DNA of 64,000 bases, taken from contig NZ_AZUR01000001.1 of the NCBI RefSeq assembly GCF_000527175.1, positions 3,559,001 to 3,623,000 of the forward strand, written 5' to 3'. Positions within the stretch are counted from its first letter, which is position 1; each line of letters opens with the position of its first letter. Source of the stretch: Pseudogulbenkiania sp. MAI-1 (lineage in GTDB: Bacteria > Pseudomonadota > Gammaproteobacteria > Burkholderiales > Chromobacteriaceae). Position numbers and translations under genes: made by a program. Below, in pieces: positions 8,185 through 15,680 of this stretch. A model generated the notes under the pieces. That model worked only from the letters and a program-made list of their open reading frames with translations. It searched no databases and had not been told where the DNA came from.

Positions 8185-9705
8185 ATGTTGCAACAGACCC
8201 TGAACTCGATCCAGAACACCATCCCGCTGCGCAGCCAATACGACAACTTCATCAACGGCCAGTGGGTCGCGCCTGTGCGTGGCCAATACTTCACCAACCT
8301 GAGCCCGGTCACCGGCCAGCCGCTGTGCGAAGTCGCCCGCTCCACCGCCGAAGACATCGAACTCGCGCTCGACGCCGCCCACGCCGCCGCCGACCGCTGG
8401 GCCCGTACCTCCCCCGCCGAACGCGCCAATGTCCTGCTGCGCATCGCCGACCGCATGGAGCAGTACCAATCCTTCATCGCCGCCGTCGAAACCGCCGACA
8501 ACGGCAAGCCGCTGCGTGAAACCAACGCCGCCGACATCCCCCTCGCCGTCGACCACTTCCGCTACTTCGCCGGCTGCGTGCGCGCCCAGGAAGGCTCGAT
8601 CGGCGAAATCGACGACAACACCGTCGCCTACCACTTCCACGAGCCGCTGGGCGTCGTGGGCCAGATCATCCCGTGGAACTTCCCGCTCTTGATGGCCGCC
8701 TGGAAACTCGCCCCGGCCATCGCCGCCGGCAACTGCGTGGTGCTCAAGCCGGCCGAGCAGACCCCGATGGCGATCATGGTGCTGATGGAACTGATCGGCG
8801 ACCTGATCCCGCCGGGCGTGCTCAACGTCGTCAACGGTTTCGGCCTGGAAGCCGGCAAGCCGCTCGCCACCAACAGCCGCATCGCCAAGATCGCGTTCAC
8901 CGGTGAAACCACCACCGGCCGCCTGATCATGCAGTACGCTTCCGAAAACATCATCCCGGTCACGCTGGAACTGGGCGGCAAGTCCCCCAACATCTTCTTC
9001 GAAGACGTGATGAGCGCCGACGACGCCTTCTTCGACAAGGCGCTGGAAGGCTTCGCCATGTTCGCGCTGAACCAGGGCGAAGTGTGCACCTGCCCGAGCC
9101 GCGCGCTGATCCAGGAATCGATCTACGACGCCTTCATCGAACGCGCCGTCGCCCGCGTCAAGGCCATCAAGCAGGGCAACCCGTTCGACATGAGCACCAT
9201 GATCGGCGCCCAGGCCTCCAGCGAGCAGCAGGACAAGATCCTCTCCTACATCGACATCGGCCGCCAGGAAGGCGCCCAGGTGCTGACCGGCGGCAACCGT
9301 GCCGAACTGGGTGGCGACCTGGCAGGCGGCTACTACGTCGAGCCGACCATCCTCGCCGGCCACAACAAGATGCGCGTGTTCCAGGAAGAGATCTTCGGCC
9401 CGGTCGTTGCCGTCACCACCTTCAAGACCAAGGAAGAAGCGCTGCAGATCGCCAACGACACCACCTTCGGCCTGGGCGCCGGGGTGTGGACGCGCGACGG
9501 TTCGCTCGCCTACCGCATGGGCCGCGAGATCAAGGCCGGCCGCGTCTGGACCAACTGCTACCACCTGTACCCGGCGCACGCCGCGTTCGGCGGCTACAAG
9601 AAGTCCGGCATCGGTCGCGAGACCCACAAGATGATGCTCGACCACTACCAGCAAACCAAGAACCTGCTGGTGAGCTACAGCCCGAACGCGCTGGGCTTCT
9701 TCTGA
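8185..9705 (+). CDS. exaC: NAD-dependent aldehyde dehydrogenase (ExaC-like)
   Basis: This 506-aa ALDH-superfamily enzyme oxidises the acetaldehyde or other aldehyde formed by PQQ alcohol oxidation to the acid, in the cytoplasm with NAD. Catalytic residues are visible: Cys301 in NQGEVCTCPSR and Glu262 in LELGGKSPN, with the cofactor loop FTGETTTGR. Length and the GEVCTCPSR signature match the ExaC/AldB class. The start is ATG 8185 with the strong ribosome site GGAGGA at 8174-8179; an open extension upstream to 8095 runs through the presumed promoter. The candidate regulatory motif lies at 8080-8099. A 172-bp gap separates it from the DUF779 gene. Confidence 0.96.
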   Translation: MLQQTLNSIQNTIPLRSQYDNFINGQWVAPVRGQYFTNLSPVTGQPLCEVARSTAEDIELALDAAHAAADRWARTSPAERANVLLRIADRMEQYQSFIAAVETADNGKPLRETNAADIPLAVDHFRYFAGCVRAQEGSIGEIDDNTVAYHFHEPLGVVGQIIPWNFPLLMAAWKLAPAIAAGNCVVLKPAEQTPMAIMVLMELIGDLIPPGVLNVVNGFGLEAGKPLATNSRIAKIAFTGETTTGRLIMQYASENIIPVTLELGGKSPNIFFEDVMSADDAFFDKALEGFAMFALNQGEVCTCPSRALIQESIYDAFIERAVARVKAIKQGNPFDMSTMIGAQASSEQQDKILSYIDIGRQEGAQVLTGGNRAELGGDLAGGYYVEPTILAGHNKMRVFQEEIFGPVVAVTTFKTKEEALQIANDTTFGLGAGVWTRDGSLAYRMGREIKAGRVWTNCYHLYPAHAAFGGYKKSGIGRETHKMMLDHYQQTKNLLVSYSPNALGFF

Positions 9706-9877
9706 GAACAGGGAACATTCCTGCTGCGCAGGCCGATCTCGACGTAGCGGTGCTCACGGCCACCCTCTCCGCTGCGCTTCCCGCTTCGGCCTCGGCCTGC
9801 TCGCGACGGAATTTCCCCCATTCTCAAGCATGAAAACCTGCTGGGTGGCAGCAATGCCGCCCAGCCCGAGGAACACC

Positions 9878-10267
9878 ATGGTTAATCGCGTTGACATCAC
9901 CCCCGCCGCGGCCGCCATGGTCAGCAAACTGACCGAACGGCACGGCCCCCTGCTGTTCCACCAATCCGGCGGCTGCTGCGACGGCAGCGCCCCGATGTGC
10001 TACCCGCAGGGCGAATTCCATCTCGGTACCCAGGACGTCCACCTCGGCGAGATCGCAGGCGCACCGTTCTACATGAGCGCCTTCCAGTACGAATACTGGC
10101 AGCACACCCATTTGACCATCGACCTGGTTCCCGGTCGCGGCTCGAGCTTCTCGGTGGAGGCACCCGAAGGGGTACGTTTCATCACCCGCTCGCGCCTGTT
10201 CAGCGAGGCCGAATTGGCCGAGCTGGCGAAGAGTTCTTTACCCCCAGAGCAAGGAAGCACGACATGA
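9878..10267 (+). CDS. DUF779 family protein
   Basis: This small 129-aa protein commonly accompanies ExaC-type aldehyde dehydrogenases. The fingerprint is LLFHQSGGCCDGSAPMCY (about 27-44), a cysteine-rich stretch that could bind a metal, followed by AFQYEYWQHTHLTIDLVPG. No signal peptide is seen. The start at ATG 9878 has a GAGGAA ribosome site; an earlier in-frame ATG at 9830 has no ribosome site. It overlaps the cytochrome gene by 4 nt (ATGA), so the two are probably coupled. Its molecular function is unknown. Confidence 0.88.
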   Translation: MVNRVDITPAAAAMVSKLTERHGPLLFHQSGGCCDGSAPMCYPQGEFHLGTQDVHLGEIAGAPFYMSAFQYEYWQHTHLTIDLVPGRGSSFSVEAPEGVRFITRSRLFSEAELAELAKSSLPPEQGSTT

Positions 10268-10689
10268 AACCCGCCACCCTCCGCATGCTGACGCTGGCCC
10301 TCGCCGGTAGTCTCTCCCTCATCGGCACCGCCTACGGCCACGGCGACGTGACCCCGCAGCCAGTGGACACCGGCAACCTGAAAAAGCTCGGCAGCGACTG
10401 GCTGGACAGCAACCCCTACCGTGGTAACGCCGACGCCATCCGCATCGGACACTCCGCCTTCGCCCAGAACTGTGCGCGCTGCCACGGCATTGAGGCCGTC
10501 TCCGGCGGCATCGCCCCCGACCTGCGCCAACTGCCGGCCGGCGAGGAAGGCGACACCGTGTTCCAGGGCCGCATCCGCTTCGGTTCGATCCGCAACGGCG
10601 TGACCTACATGCCGCCGTTCGAAGGCGTGCTGTCGCAGGAAGCCGCCTGGGCGATCCGCTCTTGGCTCGACACCGTTCGCCAGGAATAA
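10264..10689 (+). CDS. pedF: Cytochrome c-550 (PedF-like), periplasmic
   Basis: This is a 141-aa class I c-type cytochrome with a signal peptide (residues 1-25, cleavage at TAYG-HG). The haem-binding site is C70-AR-C73-H74 and the likely distal ligand is Met116 in TYMPPFEG. It is expected to accept electrons from a PQQ-dependent alcohol dehydrogenase in the periplasm and pass them to the terminal oxidase, as cytochrome c-550 does in Pseudomonas. The quinoprotein partner is not in the window. Translation is coupled to the DUF779 gene, and the next gene starts 4 nt after its stop. Confidence 0.92.
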   Translation: MKPATLRMLTLALAGSLSLIGTAYGHGDVTPQPVDTGNLKKLGSDWLDSNPYRGNADAIRIGHSAFAQNCARCHGIEAVSGGIAPDLRQLPAGEEGDTVFQGRIRFGSIRNGVTYMPPFEGVLSQEAAWAIRSWLDTVRQE

Positions 10690-10693
10690 CACC

Positions 10694-11521
10694 ATGCGCC
10701 GCCGCCATGTTCTGAGCATGCTGCTGCTGGCCCCGCTGCTCATCGCGCAGCCGGGCCGGGCCGCCAGCCTGGACGACATCCGCGCCAACGGAGTGTTGAA
10801 GGTGGCGGTGTACCGCGACTACCCGCCGTTCTCCTTCGTCAAGGACGGTGAGCTCACCGGTGTCGACATCGATCTCGCCCGCGCCATCGGCAAAAAGCTC
10901 GGCGTGGCGGTCAACTTCATGCCGATCACCCCGGCGGACGACGTCGACGGCGACCTGCGCAACGCGGTCTGGAAGGGCCACTACCTCGGCGGCGGCACCG
11001 CCGACCTGATGCTGCACGTGCCATTCGATCGCGAGCTGGCACGCCGCAACGACAACGTCTACCTGTTCAGCCCCTACTACAGCGAAAACCTCGCCTGGGC
11101 CGGTAGTACCGTTCCGAACACCACCTGGCAGATCGGCCAGGAGAGCATCGCGGTGGAAAACGATAGCCTGGCCGACCTCTACCTCTCGGCGCTGCAAGGC
11201 GGGCGGCTGCGTTCGCAGCTACAGCACTACCCCAGCGCGCAAGGTGCGGTGGCGGCACTGCGCGACGACAAGGCCAGCGCCGTGTACGGCACCCAGAGCG
11301 AACTGGAGTGGGGATTGCCCGCCGGCGAATGGCGCCTAGGCCAGCCGCAGGCGCCGGGCCTGCTCAAGGCGCGCTGGGAAATCGGCATGGCCACCAAGGA
11401 AAGCCTGCGCGACCTGGCCTGGGCGGCGAGCGACGTGGTAACCGAGCTGCGCCAGTCGGGCGAGCTTGCCAAGCTGTTCGCCCGCTACAAGGTGAGCTAC
11501 CGCGCACCGGACGAACACTGA
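10694..11521 (+). CDS. Quinoprotein dehydrogenase-associated periplasmic substrate-binding protein
   Basis: This 275-aa protein has a signal peptide (MRRRHVLSMLLLAPLLIAQPGRAAS) and the fold of family-3 extracellular solute-binding proteins: GVLKVAVYRDYPPFSFV, then GVDIDLARAIGKKLGV and AVYGTQSELEWGL. No membrane or ATPase subunits are adjacent. Members of this subgroup sit beside quinoprotein dehydrogenases and c-550 genes (PP_2676-like in P. putida) and may present a ligand or cofactor rather than feed an importer. The position just after cytochrome c-550 and before the SoxYZ-like carrier is the conserved one. Confidence 0.88.
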   Translation: MRRRHVLSMLLLAPLLIAQPGRAASLDDIRANGVLKVAVYRDYPPFSFVKDGELTGVDIDLARAIGKKLGVAVNFMPITPADDVDGDLRNAVWKGHYLGGGTADLMLHVPFDRELARRNDNVYLFSPYYSENLAWAGSTVPNTTWQIGQESIAVENDSLADLYLSALQGGRLRSQLQHYPSAQGAVAALRDDKASAVYGTQSELEWGLPAGEWRLGQPQAPGLLKARWEIGMATKESLRDLAWAASDVVTELRQSGELAKLFARYKVSYRAPDEH

Positions 11522-11538
11522 GCCATCCGGAGCACACC

Positions 11539-12318
11539 ATGACCGCCCGCCCCACCCCCTGGCTGCCGGCCCTGCTGCTGGCGCTCACTGCGAGCCCTCC
11601 GCTCCACGCCGAAGCACAGCGCACCGACCCGCTTCATTCGGTGATGTGGGACGTGATGCACAAGACCGTGCTGAACGGCCAGCCGGCGGTGTTCGACGAA
11701 CGGGTCAAGGTCACGCTGCCGCAGCAGGTCGAAGACGGTCAGCGCGTGCCGGTCAGCATCGACGCCCGCGCCCTGGGCAAGGTCGAAGAGATCGTGCTGT
11801 TCGCCGACTACAACCCGCTGCCGCTGGCGCTGCGCTTCGAGCCGCGGCGGCTGCAGCCGGCCCTCTCCGTGGCGATGCGCGTCAACCAGGCCACCCCGAT
11901 CCGCGCCGCGGCGCGCGATGCGCAAGGGGTCTGGCACGTCGGCGGCCAACTGGTCGACGCCCCCGGCGGCGGCTGCGCCCTGCCCACACCGACCCGCGCC
12001 AGCACCGACTGGGCCAACCTGCTGGGCAAGATGTACGGCCGCCTCTGGCGCGAGGGCGACAGCGGCCGCATCCGGCTGCGCGTGATGCACCCGATGGACA
12101 CCGGCCTGGTCGGCAACACGCCGAAGTTCCACCTGTCAGAGCTGCGCCTCAGCGACGAGCAGGGCCAGCCCCTGGCGCGGCTGAGCCTCGACGCTCCGCT
12201 CGCCGAAAACCCGCTGTTCACCTTCCAGCAAAGCGGCACTGACGCTGGCCCGATCCGCGTCGAAGCGCAGGACAGCGACGGCAATGCCTTCCACGGCCGC
12301 CTGGTGGCGCTGCCATGA
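11539..12318 (+). CDS. Quinoprotein dehydrogenase-associated SoxYZ-like carrier (SoxY-SoxZ fusion)
   Basis: This 259-aa secreted protein (signal peptide about 1-24, LLLALTASPPLHAEA) fuses a SoxY-like half (about 30-155) to a SoxZ-like half (about 160-255). At the domain junction is APGGGCALPT, which carries a cysteine reminiscent of the carrier cysteine at the SoxY C-terminus. In sulfur oxidation SoxYZ holds the substrate on that cysteine; here the family is linked to quinoproteins, and what it carries is unknown. It overlaps the metallohydrolase gene by 4 nt, implying the two work together. Confidence 0.87.
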   Translation: MTARPTPWLPALLLALTASPPLHAEAQRTDPLHSVMWDVMHKTVLNGQPAVFDERVKVTLPQQVEDGQRVPVSIDARALGKVEEIVLFADYNPLPLALRFEPRRLQPALSVAMRVNQATPIRAAARDAQGVWHVGGQLVDAPGGGCALPTPTRASTDWANLLGKMYGRLWREGDSGRIRLRVMHPMDTGLVGNTPKFHLSELRLSDEQGQPLARLSLDAPLAENPLFTFQQSGTDAGPIRVEAQDSDGNAFHGRLVALP

Positions 12319-13274
12319 CGACGCGCCGCCTCGCCCTCTGTGCCGCCCTGCTGTATGGCCTCGCAGGTCAGGCCCCGGCCCAGGCCGCCGACTACCCGAT
12401 CCGCCCCGAACCGGTCGCCGCCGGCAGCTGGGCGGTGATCGCCGACACCGGCTACTTCACCCCGGACAATGGCGGCTTCCTGGTCAACAGCGCCTTCATC
12501 GCCACCGCCGACGGCGTGGTGGTGATCGGCAGCGGCCCCTCGCGCGCCTTCGGCGAACAGTACCGCCGGGTGATCGAGGCCACCGCCAACAAGCCGGTGC
12601 GTGAACTGATCATCACCCACAAGCACCCGGACCACTTCCTCGGCAACCAGGCGTTCCGCGACGTGCCGATCCGCGCCGACGACAAGACCACGGCCATGCT
12701 CAAGAGCGAAGCCGACGGCCTGGCGGAAAACCTCTACCGCCTGGTCGGCGACCGCATGCAGGGCACCGAACCGCTCTTGCCCAACGCCCCGCTCGCCCCC
12801 GGCGTGCGCGAGATCGGCGGGCACCAGCTCGAATTCATCGCCGTGCCGGGCCATACCCAGTCCGACGTCGCGGTGTTCGACCACAGCACCGGCGTGCTCT
12901 ACGCCATCGACCAGGTGTTCAACGGCCGCACCCCGACCCTGCCCAATGCCTCGCTGGCCGACTGGTTCGCCGCGCTCGACCGGCTCGAAGCGCTGCCCTT
13001 CAAGGTATTGGTGCCCGGCCACGGTCCGGTGGCGCGCAACGCCGGACCGATCCGTGCCACGCGCCGCTACCTGCAGTGGCTCGACGCCACGCTCAAGGAC
13101 GCTGCCCGGCGCGGCCTGACGCCGAACGAGACGATGGCGCTGCCGATACCGGCCGAATTCGCCGGTTGGGCCGAAGCCCGCGCCGAATGGCGACGCAGCG
13201 TCGGCTTCCTCTACTCGCGTTACGAACTGGCCGAGCTGCCGCCGCTGGCCGGAACGGAACGCGCTACCGATTGA
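12315..13274 (+). CDS. Quinoprotein relay system zinc metallohydrolase (metallo-beta-lactamase fold)
   Basis: This 319-aa protein has a signal peptide (about 1-25). It carries the metallo-beta-lactamase metal motif H102-K-H104-P-D106-H107 in ITHKHPDHFLGN, plus further ligand motifs VPGHTQSDVAVFD and VPGHGPVARN. It resembles SoxH-type hydrolases found beside the SoxYZ-like carrier in quinoprotein gene sets, possibly cleaving a thioester or persulfide from that carrier in the periplasm. It is the last gene of the c-550 operon, followed by a strong terminator at 13310-13337. Confidence 0.88.
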   Translation: MTTRRLALCAALLYGLAGQAPAQAADYPIRPEPVAAGSWAVIADTGYFTPDNGGFLVNSAFIATADGVVVIGSGPSRAFGEQYRRVIEATANKPVRELIITHKHPDHFLGNQAFRDVPIRADDKTTAMLKSEADGLAENLYRLVGDRMQGTEPLLPNAPLAPGVREIGGHQLEFIAVPGHTQSDVAVFDHSTGVLYAIDQVFNGRTPTLPNASLADWFAALDRLEALPFKVLVPGHGPVARNAGPIRATRRYLQWLDATLKDAARRGLTPNETMALPIPAEFAGWAEARAEWRRSVGFLYSRYELAELPPLAGTERATD

Positions 13275-13309
13275 CTCCTCCTGCCCGTGCATTGTCATTC
13301 AGGGCTTTC

Positions 13310-13337
13310 GACCCGCCACCTGGCGGGTCCTTTTTTT
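13310..13337 (+). terminator. Rho-independent terminator after the metallohydrolase gene
   Basis: GACCCGCCA and TGGCGGGTC form a 9-bp stem with a minimal CC loop, followed by CTTTTTTT. It separates the c-550 operon from the pqqA promoter region. Confidence 0.85.
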
Positions 13338-13390
13338 GCCACATAGGAGGGGTGAAGGCGCTGACTGAGCGAGGCAGCGAAGGAAACAGC

Positions 13391-13541
13391 CGTAACCCAT
13401 CATCCATAGGCCTCGAGCTGTGCGATGGGTTACGCTACGCTCCACCCATCCTACCCAAGCACTGGTTGACGGAAGCAGACAGCTCCGTAGGATGGGTGGC
13501 GGCGTCCCGCCGCAACCCATCGAGCGAGCCCGCGGGCTCGC
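13391..13541. repeat. REP-like multi-hairpin cluster between the metallohydrolase gene and pqqA
   Basis: Three dyads occur in 150 bp. CGTAACCCATC 13391-13401 pairs with 13424-13434 (11 bp perfect). CCACCCATCCTAC 13442-13454 pairs with 13487-13499 (13 bp perfect). GCGAGCCCGCGGGCTCGC 13524-13541 is an 18-bp palindrome. The ACCCATCC/GGATGGGT units look like the dispersed extragenic palindromes common in GC-rich proteobacteria. No gene is seen in 13275-13642. Confidence 0.6.
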
Positions 13542-13548
13542 CGCCCCG

Positions 13549-13594
13549 TCCGACTAAAGTCGCATTCTCATGCGCCCTCCGCCCTCCTTATAGT
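13549..13594 (+). promoter_or_regulatory. Candidate pqqA promoter with regulator motif
   Basis: TCCGACTAAAGTCGCAT (13549-13565) matches the exaC upstream motif; CGACTAAAGTCG is a near-palindrome. A TATAGT hexamer at 13589-13594 is a plausible -10 element, about 49 nt before the pqqA start. The regulator is inferred. Confidence 0.45.
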
Positions 13595-13642
13595 GAACTG
13601 GCCATCTGGCAATTTTCTCTACCTAGATTTGGAGGATTCACC

Positions 13643-13723
13643 ATGCGTACCTGGACCACCCCGAAAGTCATCGAAGTCTCCCTCGGCTGCGAGATCAACT
13701 GCTACATGTGCGCCGAGCGCTGA
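13643..13723 (+). CDS. pqqA: Coenzyme PQQ precursor peptide PqqA
   Basis: This 26-residue ribosomal peptide is the precursor from which PQQ is built. The essential pair Glu17 and Tyr21 (E-I-N-C-Y) is present; PqqE cross-links these two side chains. The ribosome site TTTGGAGGA at 13629-13637 is excellent. It is the first gene of pqqABCDE, 17 bp before pqqB. Unusually cysteine-rich near the end (CEINCYMC), but the ExxxY core is intact. Confidence 0.97.
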   Translation: MRTWTTPKVIEVSLGCEINCYMCAER

Positions 13724-13739
13724 GGCGAGGACCCGATCC

Positions 13740-14669
13740 ATGCTGCGCGTCATCATCCTCGGGGCCGCGGCCGGCGGTGGCCTGCCGCAATGGAACTGCG
13801 CCTGCCCAGTGTGCCAGGCCGCCCGCGAGGGAAGCCGGGTCAGCCCGCAGACGCAGTCGTCGATCGCCGTCTCGGCCGATGGCGCGCACTGGGTCCTGAT
13901 CAACGCCTCGCCCGACATCCGCCAGCAGTTCGCCTCCACCCCGGCGCTGCAACCCAAGCACTATCCCCGCTCCAGCCCCCTGAGCGCGGTCGTGCTCACC
14001 AACGCCGATGTCGACCATACCGCCGGCCTGCTGTCGCTGCGAGAAAGCCAGGCCTTCCCGGTATACGCCACGCGCCGCGTGCAGCGCATGCTCGCCGGCA
14101 ACGCCATTTTCAACGTCCTCAACCAGGAACTGGTCGCGCGCCGCCAGCTGGTGCTCGACACCCCGCAAGCGGTACTCGACGCCAACGGACGCGACACCGG
14201 CGTGCGCGTCGAGGCCTTCACCATCCCCGGCAAGGTTGCGCTGTGGTTGGAAGACCTGGGCGCCGCCAACTTCGGCAGCGTGCCGGAAGACACCATCGGC
14301 CTCGCCCTGAGCGCCGAAGGCTCGCACAGCCGGCTGTTCTACCTGCCCGGCTGCGCCGCACTGCCGGACGACATCAAGGCGCGCCTCGCCCCGCAGGACA
14401 GCCTGCTGTTCGACGGCACCACCTTCACCGAAGACGAAATGATCGCCTGCGGCGTCGGCCACAAGACCGCCTCGCGCATGGGCCACCTGCCGATGAGCGG
14501 CGAAGGCGGCGCCATCGCGCTGTGGCAGGACGTGCCGCTCCAGCGCAAGCTGTTCATCCATATCAACAACACCAACCCCGTCCTGCTTGCCGACAGCCCC
14601 GAGCGCGCCTTCATCGACGCCGCCGGCTGGCAACTGGCCCGCGACGGCATGGAGTTCTGCGTTGAATAA
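13740..14669 (+). CDS. pqqB: PQQ biosynthesis protein PqqB
   Basis: This 309-aa metallo-beta-lactamase-fold protein is required for PQQ synthesis; in other species it is a metal-dependent hydroxylase acting on the cross-linked peptide product. Visible family features are the start MLRVIILGAAAGGGLPQWNC, a two-cysteine metal site CACPVC, LTNADVDHTAGLLSLR in place of the classic HxHxDH, and a C-terminal FIHINNTNP. Length is typical. Its 3' end overlaps the likely start of pqqC by 8 nt. Confidence 0.97.
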   Translation: MLRVIILGAAAGGGLPQWNCACPVCQAAREGSRVSPQTQSSIAVSADGAHWVLINASPDIRQQFASTPALQPKHYPRSSPLSAVVLTNADVDHTAGLLSLRESQAFPVYATRRVQRMLAGNAIFNVLNQELVARRQLVLDTPQAVLDANGRDTGVRVEAFTIPGKVALWLEDLGAANFGSVPEDTIGLALSAEGSHSRLFYLPGCAALPDDIKARLAPQDSLLFDGTTFTEDEMIACGVGHKTASRMGHLPMSGEGGAIALWQDVPLQRKLFIHINNTNPVLLADSPERAFIDAAGWQLARDGMEFCVE

Positions 14670-15414
14670 GCCCCTTACCACCGTGCTCTCGCCCCAAGAG
14701 CTGGAAGACGCGCTGCGCACCATCGGCCACGAGCGCTATCACAACCGCCACCCGTTCCATCACCTGCTGCACGGCGGCAAGCTCAACTTCGGCCAGGTGC
14801 AGGCCTGGGCGCTCAACCGCTACTGCTACCAGGCCGCGATCCCGCGCAAGGACGCCGCGCTGATCAGCCGCATCCACGACCGCGAACTGCGCCGCGAATG
14901 GGTGCAGCGCATCCTCGACCACGACGGCTACGGCGACGAGGAAGGCGGCATCGAACGCTGGCTGGTGCTCACCGACGGCCTGGGCCTGCCGCGCGACTAC
15001 GTCATCTCGCGCCAGGGCGCGCTGCCCGCCACGGTGTACGCGGTGGAAGCCTACGTCGACTTCGTCGCGCGCCATCCGCCGGTGGTCGCCGTCGCCTCCT
15101 GCCTGACCGAGCTGTTCGCCCCGGCCATCCACCAGGAACGCATCGTCGGCCTGCTGGAAAACTACGACTTCATCGACGACAAGGTGCTGGCCTATTTCCG
15201 CCGCCGCCTCTCCCAGGCCCCGCGCGACGCCGACTTCGCGCTCGATTACGTCAAGCGCCACGCCACCACCGTGGCTGAACAACAAGGCGTGCTCGATGCG
15301 CTGACCTTCAAGTGCAACGTGCTGTGGGCACAGCTCGACGCGCTCTACGCCGCCTACGTCGCGCCGGGCATGATCCCGCCGGGCGCCTTCGACCCGAGCC
15401 GGCCGCCATGCTGA
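14662..15414 (+). CDS. pqqC: Pyrroloquinoline-quinone synthase PqqC
   Basis: This all-helical oxidase carries out the last step, ring closure and eight-electron oxidation of AHQQ to PQQ. Typical segments are YHNRHPFHHLLHGGKL, NRYCYQAAIPRKDAA, CLTELFAP and FALDYVKRHATT. The start is most likely TTG 14662 (protein of 250 aa), because GGAG lies 7 nt upstream inside pqqB. GTG 14683 would give 243 aa but has no ribosome site. It overlaps pqqB by 8 nt and pqqD by 7 nt. Confidence 0.95.
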   Translation: MNKPLTTVLSPQELEDALRTIGHERYHNRHPFHHLLHGGKLNFGQVQAWALNRYCYQAAIPRKDAALISRIHDRELRREWVQRILDHDGYGDEEGGIERWLVLTDGLGLPRDYVISRQGALPATVYAVEAYVDFVARHPPVVAVASCLTELFAPAIHQERIVGLLENYDFIDDKVLAYFRRRLSQAPRDADFALDYVKRHATTVAEQQGVLDALTFKCNVLWAQLDALYAAYVAPGMIPPGAFDPSRPPC

Positions 15415-15680
15415 CCCTCGACAGCACCGTTCGGCTCGCCCCCGGCACCCGGCTGCAGCACGACAAGGTGCGCGAACGCTGGGTGCTGCTCGGCCCCGAG
15501 CGCATGCTGATCGTCGACGACATGGCGCGGCTGATCCTGGAACGCAGCCGCGGCCAGACCGTCGCCGAACTGTGCCAGGCGCTGGCGACCGAGTTCGACG
15601 CTCCGCTCGCCACAGTCGAGACCGACGTGCTGGCGCTGTTCGCCACCATGAGCGAGAAAGGTTTCTTGCGCCATGACTGA
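15408..15680 (+). CDS. pqqD: PQQ biosynthesis peptide chaperone PqqD
   Basis: This 90-aa winged-helix RiPP recognition element binds PqqA and delivers it to PqqE. It shows the family pattern RLAPGTRLQHDKVRERWVLLGPERML, followed by a helical half (GQTVAELCQALATEFDAP and LFATMSEKGFL). It overlaps pqqC at the start and pqqE by 8 nt at the end, consistent with PqqD and PqqE acting as a complex. Confidence 0.96.
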   Translation: MLTLDSTVRLAPGTRLQHDKVRERWVLLGPERMLIVDDMARLILERSRGQTVAELCQALATEFDAPLATVETDVLALFATMSEKGFLRHD

